From the NCBI GenBank assembly GCA_023396795.1, contig JAEWUY010000129.1:1-5970 (forward strand): 5,970 bases of DNA. The letters are read 5' to 3'. Positions within the stretch are counted from its first letter, which is position 1; the number at the start of each line of letters is the position of its first letter. This document shows positions 4,851 to 5,970 of this stretch, piece after piece. The notes under the pieces were generated by a model that saw only the letters and a list, made by a program, of their open reading frames with translations, did no database searches and was not told the origin of the DNA. The stretch comes from Bacillota bacterium (lineage in GTDB: Bacteria > Bacillota_I > Bacilli_A > RFN20 > CAG-826). The position numbers were made by a program, and so were the translations under genes.

Positions 4851-5970
4851 AGTATGCCATGTTACATCTGCTCATCGAAACGATGACCCGAGAATATTTC
4901 AAAAAGAATGTACGACATTGGCCATGAATGGCTACGATGTATATTATGTTGCTCCCGGGAATTCTTTTCTTAAAAACGGCGTACATGTAATTGGCGTCGC
5001 CAAAAAGAAATTTGCTGGTTTTTTTGGAAAAGTTAAACGTCTATTATTCTTTAGCCGATCGGTATATATGAAGGCGAAAAAACTCGATTGCGACATATAC
5101 CACTTTCACGATCCTGACATGCTAAGATATGCAATCAAATTTTCAAAAAAAGGAAAAAGGGTCATCTTTGATTTTCACGAAGAATACCATGAATCTATTT
5201 TAAACAATGAAAGAAAATCGATTCCTCGAGCATTCGTAAAACTTGCTGCAAAATACTATCTGCATCTTCAAAATAAGGTTTGCAGATTTGCAAGTGGCTG
5301 TATTGTTGTTAATCCACAAATGTATGGCAAATGGACAAAATACTCAGAAAACGTTATTCAAATCACTAATTATCCAATTATTTGCCCTGCCATTTCGAAT
5401 TTAAAAAAGAAAAAGAATTTAATTGTCTTTGCCGGAAAGAATCCCGACAATTATTCTCAAGACATTTTTATTAAGGCCATTTCTTCGATACCAGATATTG
5501 AATACCACATTTATGGTGATATAAGTGCGCAGCGGAAAAGTGAACTTCTAGCTATTTCATCAAGAGGAATAAGCTTCAAAGGAACAATTCCTTTTGATCA
5601 AATGTATCAAGTAATTGCCGAAGCGGCTATCGGAATGGCTGTCACTGACATATTCTTTGTTGACGGCGATAAAAAAGGCTCAATAGGCAATACAAAGCTC
5701 TTTGAATATATGATGATGAAAGTTCCTGTCGTCTGCACAAATTACGATAATTGGAAAAAAATCGTCGAAAATGATCAATGCGGTATTTGTGTTGACCCGC
5801 ATGATGTCGGCGAAATCAGGGACGCCGTAAATAAGATATTAAACGATTCAATTCTAGCCGAGACGATGGGCAAAAACGGTCGATTGATGGTTGAGAAGAA
5901 ATACAACTGGGCCAATGATGCGAAGACTCTTCTCGCTTTTTATGATAGCTTAGTTCATGCAAAACTATAC
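4840..5970 (+). CDS. Glycosyltransferase, GT4/GT1-like GT-B fold, 3' partial
   Basis: An open frame of 377 codons reaches the last base with no stop, so the gene continues beyond the window, though 377 residues is already about full length for the family. The start is ATG 4840 or 4843, overlapping the YhcH-family gene by 11 or 8 bases. The N-terminal domain carries HVTSAHRNDDPRIFQKEC (7-24), DIYHFHDPDML (85-95) and FDFHEEYHE (110-118), typical of a GT-B acceptor-side domain. The C-terminal domain has LIVFAGK (194-200), IEYHIYGD (220-227) and a donor-binding region with KLFEYM (286-291), PVV and DQCGICVDP (312-320). No transmembrane segment is evident; such enzymes act on the cytoplasmic membrane face using nucleotide sugars and lipid-linked acceptors. 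The classic EX7E pair is incomplete: E289 is present, but the position eight residues earlier is Ser. Donor and acceptor are unknown. Its presence marks the block as glycan assembly. Confidence 0.92.
   Translation, partial: MMIKVCHVTSAHRNDDPRIFQKECTTLAMNGYDVYYVAPGNSFLKNGVHVIGVAKKKFAGFFGKVKRLLFFSRSVYMKAKKLDCDIYHFHDPDMLRYAIKFSKKGKRVIFDFHEEYHESILNNERKSIPRAFVKLAAKYYLHLQNKVCRFASGCIVVNPQMYGKWTKYSENVIQITNYPIICPAISNLKKKKNLIVFAGKNPDNYSQDIFIKAISSIPDIEYHIYGDISAQRKSELLAISSRGISFKGTIPFDQMYQVIAEAAIGMAVTDIFFVDGDKKGSIGNTKLFEYMMMKVPVVCTNYDNWKKIVENDQCGICVDPHDVGEIRDAVNKILNDSILAETMGKNGRLMVEKKYNWANDAKTLLAFYDSLVHAKLY

Noticed and set aside
4850..4870. Promoter or terminator between the YhcH-family and glycosyltransferase genes.
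   Set aside because: The genes overlap, and no hairpin with a T run or convincing promoter boxes is seen here or at any other junction.

Overview
The window is a densely packed, single-direction gene block on the + strand: seven consecutive protein genes with gaps of at most 14 bases, or short overlaps. The first gene is cut by the left edge and the last by the right edge. DNA is AT-rich (mid-to-upper 30s percent G+C by eye). Most genes have Shine-Dalgarno-like sequences. TGA, TAG and TAA all serve as stops, and tryptophan is encoded by TGG, so the code is standard. This fits a low-GC bacterium, plausibly a Bacillota-type lineage, but the sequence does not fix the taxon and low-GC Gram-negatives remain possible. 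The SD sequences argue against Bacteroidota.

Layout: 1-623, C-terminal two thirds of a D-2-hydroxyacid (phosphoglycerate-type) dehydrogenase; 629-1297, classical short-chain dehydrogenase/reductase; 1294-2349, sugar-phosphate cyclase of the 3-dehydroquinate synthase family; 2364-3335, four-cysteine zinc-ribbon protein with a methyltransferase-like but motif-poor domain; 3341-4366, Gfo/Idh/MocA oxidoreductase; 4368-4850, YhcH/YjgK/YiaL (NanQ-like) protein; 4840-5970, GT4/GT1-type glycosyltransferase lacking its stop codon. No RNA gene, mobile element, CRISPR array, promoter or terminator is visible, and there is no gene-free stretch longer than 14 bases.

The set reads as the interior of a surface-polysaccharide or glycoconjugate cluster: three separate dehydrogenases, a cyclase that itself uses NAD, a probable anomerase and a glycosyltransferase. 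The attractive inference is that the block makes and attaches an unusual sugar or carbocyclic (cyclitol-like) unit. A 2-hydroxy acid would be oxidised to a 2-oxo acid, closed to a carbocycle by the cyclase, tailored by the SDR and Gfo/Idh enzymes, and transferred by the glycosyltransferase. The cyclase keeps the full set of catalytic positions I can match to 3-dehydroquinate synthase, so it looks active, but the substrate cannot be read from sequence. No aldolase, nucleotidyltransferase or other shikimate gene lies in the window. The actual product is unknown.
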